A stretch of DNA of 9,572 nt from an uncultured Rhodoferax sp. (GTDB taxonomy: Bacteria > Pseudomonadota > Gammaproteobacteria > Burkholderiales > Burkholderiaceae_C): the NCBI RefSeq assembly GCF_946221635.1, contig NZ_CAMIHB010000063.1, positions 1 to 9,572 of the forward strand. The letters run 5' to 3'. Positions within the stretch are counted from its first letter, which is position 1. Each line of letters begins with the position of its first letter. The position numbers were made by a program, and so were the translations under genes. Positions 1 through 6,967 of this stretch are shown piece by piece. The notes under the pieces were generated by a model that was given only the letters and a program-made list of their open reading frames with translations, ran no database searches and was not told the origin of the DNA.

Positions 1-51
1 CCCGTAATCTACCTGCGTTGCAGCTAGGCTGGGGACTTGTTCAGCGTTGCC

Positions 52-1527
52 TTAGCCTTTTTTGCGCCCCACAGCCAGGGCGCGCCGGACGGTGTCGGCG
101 AGCACCGGACCCCACCGCGCAATGTCTTCCAGTGTGGCGTATCCGTAGCCGATGACCAGCCCTTTGGCGTCCTTGCGTTGCAGGCAGTAGGCCGAAAGTG
201 CCCGCACGGTCAGCCCTTGCTGGGCCACACGCAGTGCCAGCGTCTGGTCGTCGGCAGTGGCAGGGAGGCGCAGGCACAGGTGCAAGCCCTGCTCCGCGCC
301 GCTGATGTGGGCGTTCGGTCCCAGGCAGGGTTGCAGCGCGTCCAGCAATTGCTGGCGCCGCTGCGCATAGCTATGGCGCGCCTTGCGCAGCGCGCTGGCA
401 AAGTGACCCAGCGCAATGAACTCGGCCAGTGCCGCCTGCAGCGGCAGCTGGCCGGGGCGGTTGAGGTCGTAATGGGCCTGGCGAAAGGCCGGCGCCAGCG
501 CCGTCGGTACCACCAGGTAACCCAGTTTGAGGCCGGGGTAGAGCACCTTGGAGAACGAACCCAGGTAGAGCACGCGTTCGTCGGGAGCGAGGCCCGCCAG
601 CGAGGACATGGGACGTCCGCTGAAACGGAATTCACTGTCGTAGTCGTCCTCCAGCACCCAGGCCTGGTGCTTTTGCGCCAGTGCCAGCAGCTGCTGGCGC
701 CGCGCCAGGGACATCACGGCGCCCGTGGGGTATTGGTGTGAGGGCGTGGTGTAGATCAGGCGCGGCGGGTGGCGTTCATCAGGGGCCGTGGGGGCCATTC
801 CATCGGCATCGACCAGCACACCGTGGCTGCGCAGGCCGCAGGCCATGAAGGCCTTGACCGCGCCCCAATAGGCGGGGTCCTCCAGCCAGACGGTGTCGCC
901 ATGGTCGGCCAGCAGCTGGGCGCACAGCTCCAGCGACTGCTGGGTGCCGCTGGTGATGATGACCTGGTCCATGTCGAGCGGAACGCTACGCGAGACACGC
1001 AGGTAATCGGCCACCGCGCGGCGCAGCGGCGCGTGACCGCCCGAATAGCAGTAGTCAAGCATGTCGGGGTAGCTCATGCGCCAGTGCTTGTTCTGCAGGC
1101 GCTGCCACAGCGCCACCGGAAACGCACTGAAGTCGGCCACGCCCGGCGTGAAGGGCTGGATCTCCAGCGAGGCCGAGGTGAATTGCGTCGCCAGTGCTTC
1201 GCCACGGCGTGAGAGGCGGGCCCCCGCGTTGGCGGCGCGGCCACCACGCCGGCGTGGGCTGGGCAACTGGTCATTGACATAGGTGCCACTGCCCACACGG
1301 CTGACCAGGTAACCCTCTGCGCTCAGTTGGTTCAGGGCCGTCATCACGGTGTTGCGCGAGAGCTGCAGGTCTAGTGTGAGTTCGCGGCTGGAGGGAAGGC
1401 GGTCGCCGCCGCTCAGGTGACCTTGAAGGATGGCGCGGCGCAGGCTCTCATAGAGCTGGCGGTGCAGGGGCAGGGCGGCGTTGACCGCACTGTGGTGCAT
1501 ATCGGCAAGCAACCATTCGCAGAGCAT
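52..1527 (-). CDS. MocR-family (GntR/aminotransferase fusion) transcriptional regulator, putative polyamine regulator
   Basis: This is a 491-aa cytoplasmic transcription factor of the MocR/PdxR/GabR class. Residues about 20-84 form a GntR-type winged helix, with the typical run RLPSSREL, then SRNTVMTALNQL, then EGYLVSRVGSGTYV. After a basic linker rich in Arg and Gly, residues about 120-485 form a fold-type I aminotransferase-like domain. It retains the PLP-site motifs TPSHQYPTG, DDYDSEF and SFSK, with the Schiff-base lysine at about K327. In this family the domain binds PLP and an amine or its aldimine as effector and is not normally a metabolic enzyme. I chose the ATG at 1527 because MLCEWLLADMHHS followed by PLHRQLY matches the usual MocR N-terminus. 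No good Shine-Dalgarno precedes it. A TTG at 1575 would add 16 residues but lies inside the direct repeat proposed as operator. ATG 1500 would begin close to the HTH. The gene is divergent from the catabolic operon, so control of that operon and of itself is likely. The effector (putrescine, an aminoaldehyde or GABA) is not known. Confidence 0.93.
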   Translation of the reverse strand: MLCEWLLADMHHSAVNAALPLHRQLYESLRRAILQGHLSGGDRLPSSRELTLDLQLSRNTVMTALNQLSAEGYLVSRVGSGTYVNDQLPSPRRRGGRAANAGARLSRRGEALATQFTSASLEIQPFTPGVADFSAFPVALWQRLQNKHWRMSYPDMLDYCYSGGHAPLRRAVADYLRVSRSVPLDMDQVIITSGTQQSLELCAQLLADHGDTVWLEDPAYWGAVKAFMACGLRSHGVLVDADGMAPTAPDERHPPRLIYTTPSHQYPTGAVMSLARRQQLLALAQKHQAWVLEDDYDSEFRFSGRPMSSLAGLAPDERVLYLGSFSKVLYPGLKLGYLVVPTALAPAFRQAHYDLNRPGQLPLQAALAEFIALGHFASALRKARHSYAQRRQQLLDALQPCLGPNAHISGAEQGLHLCLRLPATADDQTLALRVAQQGLTVRALSAYCLQRKDAKGLVIGYGYATLEDIARWGPVLADTVRRALAVGRKKG

Positions 1528-1566
1528 GGAGGGGCGTTGGGTTGGGATGAAAGTGGCACCATTAGC

Positions 1567-1599
1567 TTTTGCCAAATGGCTCTATTTTTCTGCCAATTG
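1567..1599. promoter_or_regulatory. Direct-repeat operator, probable MocR binding site
   Basis: Two 12-bp half sites, TTTTGCCAAATG (1567-1578) and TTCTGCCAATTG (1588-1599), match at 10 of 12 positions and start exactly 21 bp apart, two turns of B-DNA. The spacer is AT-rich. Each half also has a small internal symmetry: GCCA-AA-TGGC at 1571-1580 and CAATTG at 1594-1599. MocR-family dimers (PdxR, GabR, TauR) typically bind direct repeats with helical spacing in the divergent region next to their own gene. The site lies about 35-67 bp upstream of the proposed -10 element of the synthetase gene, a position suited to activation. The repeats are seen in the sequence; assignment to the regulator is inferred. 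Confidence 0.6.
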
Positions 1600-1630
1600 T
1601 GCAGCAGAATGGTTTCAACGCAGCGCGCAC

Positions 1631-1639
1631 TGCTACAGT
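1631..1639 (+). promoter_or_regulatory. Extended -10 promoter element of the gamma-glutamylpolyamine synthetase gene
   Basis: TGCTACAGT combines the TG of an extended -10 with the hexamer TACAGT, which matches TATAAT at four of six positions. There is no good -35 at the right distance: the best is a TGGTTT at 1610-1615, 18 bp upstream. That fits a promoter needing an activator at the upstream direct repeats. Transcription would begin near 1646, giving a leader of about 45 nt. The start site is an inference. Confidence 0.4.
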
Positions 1640-1678
1640 GGCTTTGGCCCAATCCCAGCCCTCTGGGTGGTGTGTCGC

Positions 1679-1684
1679 AAGGAG
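1679..1684 (+). promoter_or_regulatory. Ribosome binding site deciding the synthetase start
   Basis: AAGGAG ends six bases before the ATG at 1691. This selects that codon over the upstream in-frame ATG at 1481, which would translate through the whole divergent regulatory region and into the regulator gene. Confidence 0.8.
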
Positions 1685-1690
1685 ATCGTG

Positions 1691-3058
1691 ATGAGCGAGA
1701 ACAAAACAATGAGCTTCAATGATTTGGAGCAATGGCTGAATGAGCGCCGGGTGACCGAGGTGGAATGCCTGGTGCCCGACTTGACCGGTGTGGCCCGCGG
1801 CAAGATCCTGCCCCGTGGCAAGTTCACCGAAGACCGCGGCATGCGCCTGCCCCAGGCCATCGTCGCCATGGGGGTGACGGGCGAATTCCCCGAGAGCGGT
1901 CCCTACTACGATGTGGTGGACCCCACCGACAAGGACATGCAGCTGCGCCCCGATCCGTCCTCGGTACGCATTGTTCCCTGGGCCACCGACCCCACCGCCC
2001 AGGTGATTCACGACTGCTTTGACCACGAGGGCAAGCTCGTTCCCTTTGCGCCGCGCAGCGTGCTGCGCCGCGTCTGCGACCTGTTTGCGGCCGAGGGCCT
2101 GCAGCCCATCGTCGCGCCCGAGCTGGAGTTCTACCTCACGGCGCGCAACACCGACCCCAACACCTTGCTGCGCGCGCCCATCGGCCGCAGCGGCCGTGCG
2201 GAAACTTCGCGCCAGGCCTACAGCATCGACGCGGTCAACGAGTTCGACCCGCTGTTCGAAGAGATCTACGACTACTCCGACAAGATGGAGCTCAATGTGG
2301 ACACACTGATCCACGAGGTGGGTGCGGGGCAGATGGAGATCAACTTCTTCCACAACAAGCCGCTGGGCCTGGCCGACGAGGTGTTCTTCTTCAAGCGCAC
2401 GGTGCGCGAGGCCGCGCTGCGCCACGACATGTATGCCACCTTCATGGCCAAGCCGATTGCAGGCGAACCCGGCAGCGCCATGCATGTGCACCAGAGCCTG
2501 ATCGACGTGGCCAGCGGCAAGAATGTCTTCAGCAACGAGGACGGCACGCCGTCCGAGGCCTTCATGCACTACATCGGGGGCTTGCAGCGCTACATTCCGG
2601 CGGCCATGGTGCTGGTGGCGCCCTATGTGAACAGCTACCGCCGCCTGTCGCGCAACACGGCGGCCCCCATCAATATCGAGTGGGGCTACGACAACCGCAC
2701 CGTGGGCATCCGCTCGCCCATCTCGGCGCCGGCTGCGCGCCGTGTGGAAAACCGCGTGATCGGCGCCGACGCCAATCCTTATGTGGCTATGGCCATGACA
2801 CTGGCCTGCGGCTACCTGGGGCTCAAGAACAAGATCAAGCCCAAGCCCGAGATGCGTGGCGACGCCTACCTGTCGCCCTATGCGCTACCGCGCAGCCTGG
2901 GCGAGGCGCTGGACTGGCTGCGCAAGGAAACCGATCTGCACGAGGTGCTGGGCAAGGAGTTCATCACCGTGTATTCCGAGATCAAGGAACTCGAGTTCGA
3001 CGAGTTCATGAAAGTGATTTCTCCCTGGGAGCGTGAGCACCTCTTGCTGCACGTGTAA
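1691..3058 (+). CDS. puuA: Gamma-glutamylpolyamine (putrescine) synthetase, glutamine synthetase family
   Basis: This 455-aa cytoplasmic enzyme would join glutamate to putrescine or a related polyamine with ATP, the first step of the gamma-glutamylated route; homologues are E. coli PuuA and Pseudomonas SpuB/PauA. Residues about 15-100 form the beta-grasp domain (VECLVPDLTGVARGKILP). The catalytic domain follows, with metal and substrate motifs PELEFYL (E144, E146), HEVGAGQMEINF (H208, E209, E216), AMHVHQS (H265, H267), NSYRRLSRN (R317, R318), WGYDNRTVGIRSP (R336, R341) and RVENRVIGADANPY (E353, R355). The adenylylation-loop tyrosine of GlnA-type enzymes is not evident, and the protein is slightly shorter than GlnA (about 470 aa), so this is not the housekeeping enzyme. 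It is first in the operon, 24 bp before the aminotransferase, as in spuBC. The exact amine substrate cannot be read from sequence; other amines or ethanolamine-like substrates are possible. The extended -10 and the direct repeats upstream suggest control by the divergent MocR protein. Confidence 0.9.
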   Translation: MSENKTMSFNDLEQWLNERRVTEVECLVPDLTGVARGKILPRGKFTEDRGMRLPQAIVAMGVTGEFPESGPYYDVVDPTDKDMQLRPDPSSVRIVPWATDPTAQVIHDCFDHEGKLVPFAPRSVLRRVCDLFAAEGLQPIVAPELEFYLTARNTDPNTLLRAPIGRSGRAETSRQAYSIDAVNEFDPLFEEIYDYSDKMELNVDTLIHEVGAGQMEINFFHNKPLGLADEVFFFKRTVREAALRHDMYATFMAKPIAGEPGSAMHVHQSLIDVASGKNVFSNEDGTPSEAFMHYIGGLQRYIPAAMVLVAPYVNSYRRLSRNTAAPINIEWGYDNRTVGIRSPISAPAARRVENRVIGADANPYVAMAMTLACGYLGLKNKIKPKPEMRGDAYLSPYALPRSLGEALDWLRKETDLHEVLGKEFITVYSEIKELEFDEFMKVISPWEREHLLLHV

Positions 3059-3082
3059 GCCACTCCAACGACCCGAGTCGCC

Positions 3083-4477
3083 ATGAACACTGTTGTTGAT
3101 ACTGCCCTGATCCAGTCCCTGGACAGCGCCCACTTTCTGCACCCGTTTACCGACTTCAAGGATCTCAGCGGCCGGGGCGCGCGCGTGATCACGCGGGCCG
3201 AGGGCATCTATGTCTGGGACTCCGAAGGCAAGCAAATCCTGGACGCGATGAGCGGCCTGTGGTGCGTCAACGTGGGCTATGGCCGTAAAGCCTTGGCAGA
3301 TGCCGCGCACCAGCAGATGATGACGCTGCCCTACTACAACAGCTTCTTCCAGACCACCAATGTGCCGGCGGTGCAACTGGCCACCCGCCTGGCCGGGCTG
3401 GCGCCCACCGTGGGCGGACGCAGCTTTCAGCATGTGTTCTATTCGAGCAGCGGCAGCGAGAGCAATGATTCCAATGTGCGCATGGTGCGCCGCTACTGGG
3501 ACCTGCTGGGCCAGCCGCAGCGCAAGGTCATCATCAGCCGCCACAACGCCTACCACGGCAGCACCATGGCCGGCGCCTCGCTGGGGGGGATGTCGGGCAT
3601 GCATGCCCAGGGCGATTTGCCCATCCCCAACATCACGCACATCGAGCAGCCCTACTTTTACGAGAACGGCAAGCCCGGGGAGACGGCCGAGGAGTTTGGC
3701 ATTCGCGCCGCCGGCTGGCTGGAGGAAAAAATCCTGATCGTGGGACCGGACAAGGTGGCGGCCTTCATCGCCGAGCCGGTGCAGGGCGCAGGCGGCGTCA
3801 TCATTCCTCCCTCGACCTACTGGCCTGAGATCCAGCGCATTGTCGACAAGTACGGCATCCTGCTCATCAGCGATGAGGTGATCTGCGCCTTTGGCCGCCT
3901 GGGCCACTGGTTTGCCTACGAGAAGTTTGGCTACAAGCCCGATCTGGTGACCTTTGCCAAGGCGGTGACCAGTGGCTACATCCCCTTGGGCGGTGTCATG
4001 GTGGGCGATCGCGTGGCCAAGGTGCTGATAGAGCAGGGCGGCGAGTTCAACCACGGCTACACCTACAGCGGCCACCCGGTGGCCTGCGCCGTGGCGCTGG
4101 CCAATCTGGACCTCATGGAGGCCGAGCAACTCCCCCAAAAGGTGCGTGGCGAGATCGGTGCCTACTTCGCCCAGCGCTATGCCGAGCTCAACGAGCACCC
4201 GCTGGTCGGCGTAGCCGAAACCTGTGGCTTTGTGGGTGGCCTGGTGCTGGTGAAGAACAAGGTGACCAAGGAGCGCTTCCGCGAGGACGACGCCGTGGGC
4301 ATGATCTGCCGCGGCCACTGCTTTGGCAACGGCCTCATCATGCGGGCGGTTGGTGACCGCATGATCATTGCGCCCCCCCTGGTCATGACCCGCTCGGACA
4401 TTGACGAGATGATGCGTCTGATCCGCCAGGCGCTGGATTTGACCCTGCAGGACCTGAAGGCACGCGGTTTGGTGTGA
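3083..4477 (+). CDS. spuC: Putrescine:pyruvate aminotransferase, class III PLP-dependent (SpuC-like)
   Basis: This 464-aa cytoplasmic enzyme would move the terminal amine of putrescine (or another diamine) to pyruvate, giving 4-aminobutanal and alanine. It is a full-length class III (omega) aminotransferase. Features in order: SGLWCVNVGYG (about 57-67), the phosphate-binding GSESND (124-129), AYHGS (156-160) for PLP stacking, EPVQGAGGVIIPP (231-243), SDEV with D264 contacting the PLP nitrogen, the Schiff-base lysine K293 in FAKAVTSGYIPLGG, and NHGYTYSGHP (323-332). The C-terminal GLIMRAVGDRMIIAPPL is typical of the SpuC group. A common motif GSEAND appears here as GSESND, a mild change. No clear Shine-Dalgarno precedes ATG 3083, so it may rely on coupling to the synthetase gene. 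Close relatives act on taurine, beta-alanine or other omega-amino compounds; the neighbouring synthetase and Pot transporter favour putrescine. Whether it also accepts gamma-glutamylputrescine is unknown. Confidence 0.9.
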   Translation: MNTVVDTALIQSLDSAHFLHPFTDFKDLSGRGARVITRAEGIYVWDSEGKQILDAMSGLWCVNVGYGRKALADAAHQQMMTLPYYNSFFQTTNVPAVQLATRLAGLAPTVGGRSFQHVFYSSSGSESNDSNVRMVRRYWDLLGQPQRKVIISRHNAYHGSTMAGASLGGMSGMHAQGDLPIPNITHIEQPYFYENGKPGETAEEFGIRAAGWLEEKILIVGPDKVAAFIAEPVQGAGGVIIPPSTYWPEIQRIVDKYGILLISDEVICAFGRLGHWFAYEKFGYKPDLVTFAKAVTSGYIPLGGVMVGDRVAKVLIEQGGEFNHGYTYSGHPVACAVALANLDLMEAEQLPQKVRGEIGAYFAQRYAELNEHPLVGVAETCGFVGGLVLVKNKVTKERFREDDAVGMICRGHCFGNGLIMRAVGDRMIIAPPLVMTRSDIDEMMRLIRQALDLTLQDLKARGLV

Positions 4478-4507
4478 GCTTGGTAAAAATGGGCCGTTTT
4501 GCGCTCC

Positions 4508-4513
4508 TATAAT
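4508..4513 (+). promoter_or_regulatory. Candidate -10 element of an internal promoter before the binding-protein gene
   Basis: A perfect TATAAT stands in a 120-bp AT-rich gap between the aminotransferase and the binding-protein gene. The usual -35 position (about 4485-4490, AAAAAT) is poor, and the nearest TTGGTA (4480-4485) is 22 bp away, so the promoter may need an activator or be weak. The leader would be about 78 nt. The hexamer is seen; promoter activity is inferred. Confidence 0.45.
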
Positions 4514-4531
4514 CGTTTTTGGTCTGAAATT

Positions 4532-4550
4532 TGCTTATTGTTTTTAAGCA
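4532..4550. repeat. Short inverted repeat in the binding-protein leader
   Basis: TGCTTA (4532-4537) and TAAGCA (4545-4550) are a perfect 6-bp inverted repeat around a 7-base T-rich loop. It lies within the leader expected from the -10 at 4508. It is too weak and lacks a clean U-tract to be a confident terminator; an operator or a small leader hairpin are the other readings. Confidence 0.35.
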
Positions 4551-4597
4551 TTTAGCCGTCCTTAACCCAACGCTCTTTTATTGGAGATTCACCCGCC

Positions 4598-5758
4598 ATG
4601 AACAAAATCCTCTGGTCTTTTGCGCTGACAGCAGTGGCCTTGGCTGCTTGCGGTAAGAAAGAAGAAGCGCCTGCTGCAGCTCCCGCAGCGGCCCCGGTTG
4701 CCAGTGCGCCCGCCGCGCCCGCGAACACTGAAGAAAAGGTGCTCAATATCTACAACTGGCCCGACTACATTCCAGAGGGCATGGTGGCCGCGTTCGAGAA
4801 GGAAACCGGCATCAAGGTGAACTACGACACCTTCGAGACCAATGAAGCCCTGCACGCCAAGCTGGTGGCAGGCAATACCGGCTATGACATCGTGGTGCCT
4901 GGCACCGTGTTCGCCAAGGGCCAGATCGAAGGCGGTCTGCTGCAGCCCCTGGACAAGTCCAAGGTCAAGAACCTGGCCAACCTGGACCCCGCCCTGATGT
5001 CCACGATGACCAAGGCCGACCCGGACAACAAGTTCCTGGTGCCATGGGCCTGGAGCTTCACCACCGTGGGGATCAACAAGACCAAGGTCGAGAAGGCCCT
5101 GGGCGGCATGCCCATGCCCGAAAACGCCTGGGACCTGGTGTTCAACCCCAAGTACACCGCCAAGCTCAAGTCCTGCGGCATCGCCTACCTGGATTCGCCC
5201 ACCGAAATCCTGCCTGTCGCCCTGCACTACATCGGCAAGGACGCCTACTCCAATAACGCTGCGGATTACAAGGAAGCCGCGGCCATGATGGCCAAGGTGC
5301 GCAAGGACGTGCGCCTGTTCAGCTCCACCATGATCGACGACGTGGCAGGCGGCAAGGCCTGCGCTGTGATCGGCTGGGCTGGCGACATCAATATTGCGGC
5401 CGGCCGCGCCAAGGACAACGGTTCCAAGGACGTGATCGAAGCCCTGTTGCCCAGCACGGGCGCCTTGATCTTCATCGACTCCATCGCGCTGACCAAGGAT
5501 GCCAAGCATCCCAACAACGCCCATGCCTTCATCGACTTCTATCTGCGTGCTGAAAACGCAGCCCAGATGACCAATGAGATGAACTACAACACCGGCAACA
5601 AGGCCGCTGTGGACAAGATCAAGCCTGAAATCGCCGGCAACAAATCCATCTTTGTGGAAGCAGACTATTTCGGCAAGATGATTCCGCCCAGCAGCTTCAC
5701 CAACGAAGCGCGTGAAGGCATGGCCAACGCATTCAATGCGTTCAAGAAAGGCAAGTAA
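4598..5758 (+). CDS. potF: Polyamine (putrescine) ABC transporter substrate-binding lipoprotein, PotF/SpuD-like
   Basis: This 386-aa protein is the extracytoplasmic receptor that delivers putrescine or a relative to the PotGHI transporter. Its N-terminus is a lipoprotein signal: a short hydrophobic stretch, then the lipobox LAAC with the modified Cys at 18, then charged residues and an Ala/Pro-rich tether to about residue 43. The type II periplasmic-binding fold starts at VLNIYNWPDYIPEG. By alignment from memory with E. coli PotF, the amine-binding residues are kept: W54 and D56 (NWPDY), E203 (SPTEI), W260 and D263 (GWAGDI), D294 (FIDSI) and Y330 (NYNTGNK). Pocket-edge positions that are Ser in PotF are Pro55, Gly102 and Val104 here, so specificity may differ. 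The start ATG is preceded by GGAG at 4583-4586. A separate promoter element and a strong terminator flank the gene, implying high and separate expression. Spermidine or another diamine is a possible alternative ligand. Confidence 0.92.
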   Translation: MNKILWSFALTAVALAACGKKEEAPAAAPAAAPVASAPAAPANTEEKVLNIYNWPDYIPEGMVAAFEKETGIKVNYDTFETNEALHAKLVAGNTGYDIVVPGTVFAKGQIEGGLLQPLDKSKVKNLANLDPALMSTMTKADPDNKFLVPWAWSFTTVGINKTKVEKALGGMPMPENAWDLVFNPKYTAKLKSCGIAYLDSPTEILPVALHYIGKDAYSNNAADYKEAAAMMAKVRKDVRLFSSTMIDDVAGGKACAVIGWAGDINIAAGRAKDNGSKDVIEALLPSTGALIFIDSIALTKDAKHPNNAHAFIDFYLRAENAAQMTNEMNYNTGNKAAVDKIKPEIAGNKSIFVEADYFGKMIPPSSFTNEAREGMANAFNAFKKGK

Positions 5759-5786
5759 GCCTCTGCGGGGCTGAGCCTCACCAGCG

Positions 5787-5829
5787 AGGGCTGTTTGTAC
5801 GGACTGTATGAACAGCCCTTTTTGTTTTT
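5787..5829 (+). terminator. Intrinsic terminator or attenuator between the binding-protein and ATPase genes
   Basis: AGGGCTGTT (5787-5795) pairs perfectly with AACAGCCCT (5811-5819). Two G-U pairs and TAC/GTA extend the stem to 14 pairs around the 5-base loop GGACT (5801-5805). TTTTTGTTTTT follows directly (5819-5829). The hairpin begins 28 bp after the binding-protein stop codon and ends 27 bp before the ATPase start. No promoter is obvious downstream of it, so the transporter genes probably depend on read-through. Confidence 0.85.
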
Positions 5830-5856
5830 CGGAACACGTTCAAGGGTTCTCACAAC

Positions 5857-6957
5857 ATGGCAATGCAAGCGGACAAGGTCGGATATTTGGTCACGGAGAA
5901 GCTCGTCAAGCGCTTTGACGAAGCGCTGGCGGTGGACGAGGTGTCCCTCTCCATCGGGCAGGGGGAAATTTTTGCACTGCTGGGCAGCTCCGGTTGCGGT
6001 AAATCCACCTTGCTGCGCATGCTCGCCGGGTTTGAGTCGCCCACCTCCGGGCGCATTCTCCTGGGCGGGCAGGACGTGGCCAATCTGCCGCCTTACCAGC
6101 GTCCGATCAACATGATGTTCCAGAGCTACGCCCTGTTTCCGCATCTGGATATCTGGGAGAACGTGGCTTTTGGCCTCAAGCGCGAAGGCCTGCCCAAGGA
6201 CGAGATCAAGCAGCGCGTGGGCGAAATGCTGGATCTGGTGCAGCTGGGCGCCTATGCCAAGCGCAAGCCACACCAGCTCTCTGGCGGGCAGCAGCAGCGT
6301 GTGGCGCTGGCGCGCAGCCTGGCCAAACGGCCCAAGCTGCTGCTGCTGGACGAACCGCTGGGTGCGTTGGACAAGAAGCTGCGCGAGCAGACCCAGTTCG
6401 AGCTGGTCAACATCATCGAGAAGGTCGGCGTGACCTGTGTGATGGTGACGCACGACCAGGAGGAGGCCATGACCATGGCCAGCCGCATCGCCGTCATGAG
6501 CAAGGGTCGCGTGCTGCAAGTCGGTACACCTGAGGAGGTCTATGAGCACCCGGCCAACCGCTTTGTGGCGGACTTCATCGGCAATGTGAACATGTTCGAG
6601 GGCCGCCTCAGCGTGGACGAGGTGGACCACTGCGCGGCCGTGACCGGCATTGGCGAGGTGCGTGTGGGCCACGGCGTGAGCGGTACGCTCAATATGCCCG
6701 TGGGCATTGCGGTGCGTCCCGAGAAGATCGAGATCAGCAAGACCCGTCCCGATGTGGCGCACAACGTGTTCACCGGCAAGGTCAAGGAAATTGCCTATTT
6801 CGGCTCCTACAACACCTTCATCGTCGTGGCCACCGATGGCACGCGCGTGAAGATTACCGAGGCCAATACCTCGCGCCAGGATCTGACGGACATCACCTGG
6901 GAAGACGATGTCTATTTCTGGTGGGGCGACCGCGCCGCTGTGGTGCTGCGCGACTGA
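5857..6957 (+). CDS. potG: Polyamine ABC transporter ATP-binding protein, PotG/SpuF-like
   Basis: This 366-aa ATPase powers polyamine import from the cytoplasmic face of the PotHI permease. All nucleotide-binding motifs are present: Walker A GSSGCGKST (43-51), Q-loop Q89 in FQSYALFPH, signature LSGGQQQR (141-148), Walker B LLLLDEP (161-167), D-loop ALD (170-172) and switch His199 in VTHDQEEAM. A C-terminal TOBE-type regulatory domain covers about 245-366, including AVRPEKIEIS and GSYNTFIV. The length is normal for PotG/PotA. AAGGG at 5842-5846 lies ten bases before ATG 5857; ATG 5863 is a less likely start. The gene follows an intrinsic terminator, so its transcription likely depends on read-through from the binding-protein gene. 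The gene for PotH begins 11 bp after its stop codon. General family resemblance also includes spermidine PotA and thiamine/iron transporters, but the neighbours fix it as a polyamine system. Confidence 0.93.
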   Translation: MAMQADKVGYLVTEKLVKRFDEALAVDEVSLSIGQGEIFALLGSSGCGKSTLLRMLAGFESPTSGRILLGGQDVANLPPYQRPINMMFQSYALFPHLDIWENVAFGLKREGLPKDEIKQRVGEMLDLVQLGAYAKRKPHQLSGGQQQRVALARSLAKRPKLLLLDEPLGALDKKLREQTQFELVNIIEKVGVTCVMVTHDQEEAMTMASRIAVMSKGRVLQVGTPEEVYEHPANRFVADFIGNVNMFEGRLSVDEVDHCAAVTGIGEVRVGHGVSGTLNMPVGIAVRPEKIEISKTRPDVAHNVFTGKVKEIAYFGSYNTFIVVATDGTRVKITEANTSRQDLTDITWEDDVYFWWGDRAAVVLRD

Positions 6958-6967
6958 GGTGGCCGCC

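Noticed and set aside
1..51. Possible terminator or gene end left of the regulator
   Set aside because: No convincing hairpin with a T-tract and no codable fragment that I could recognise in 51 bases.
37..741. 234-codon plus-strand open frame opposite the regulator
   Set aside because: It is antisense to the well-defined aminotransferase-like domain of the MocR protein; no family resemblance.
1554..1572. TGGCAC followed by TTTTGC as a sigma-54 promoter
   Set aside because: The GG and GC dinucleotides are not at the required 12-bp offset, so the -24/-12 rule fails.
1481..1690. N-terminal extension of the synthetase to an upstream ATG
   Set aside because: The added 70 residues resemble no family N-terminus and would overlap the operator and regulator gene; ATG 1691 has a good Shine-Dalgarno and the family length.
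1562..2569. 335-codon minus-strand open frame opposite the synthetase gene
   Set aside because: No motifs, and it covers the divergent promoter region; it is a shadow of the synthetase.
2885..4318. 477-codon open frame on the minus strand opposite the aminotransferase gene
   Set aside because: Low-complexity His/Gly/Ala/Val-rich translation with no recognisable domain; it is the antisense shadow of a clear, conserved enzyme in GC-rich DNA.
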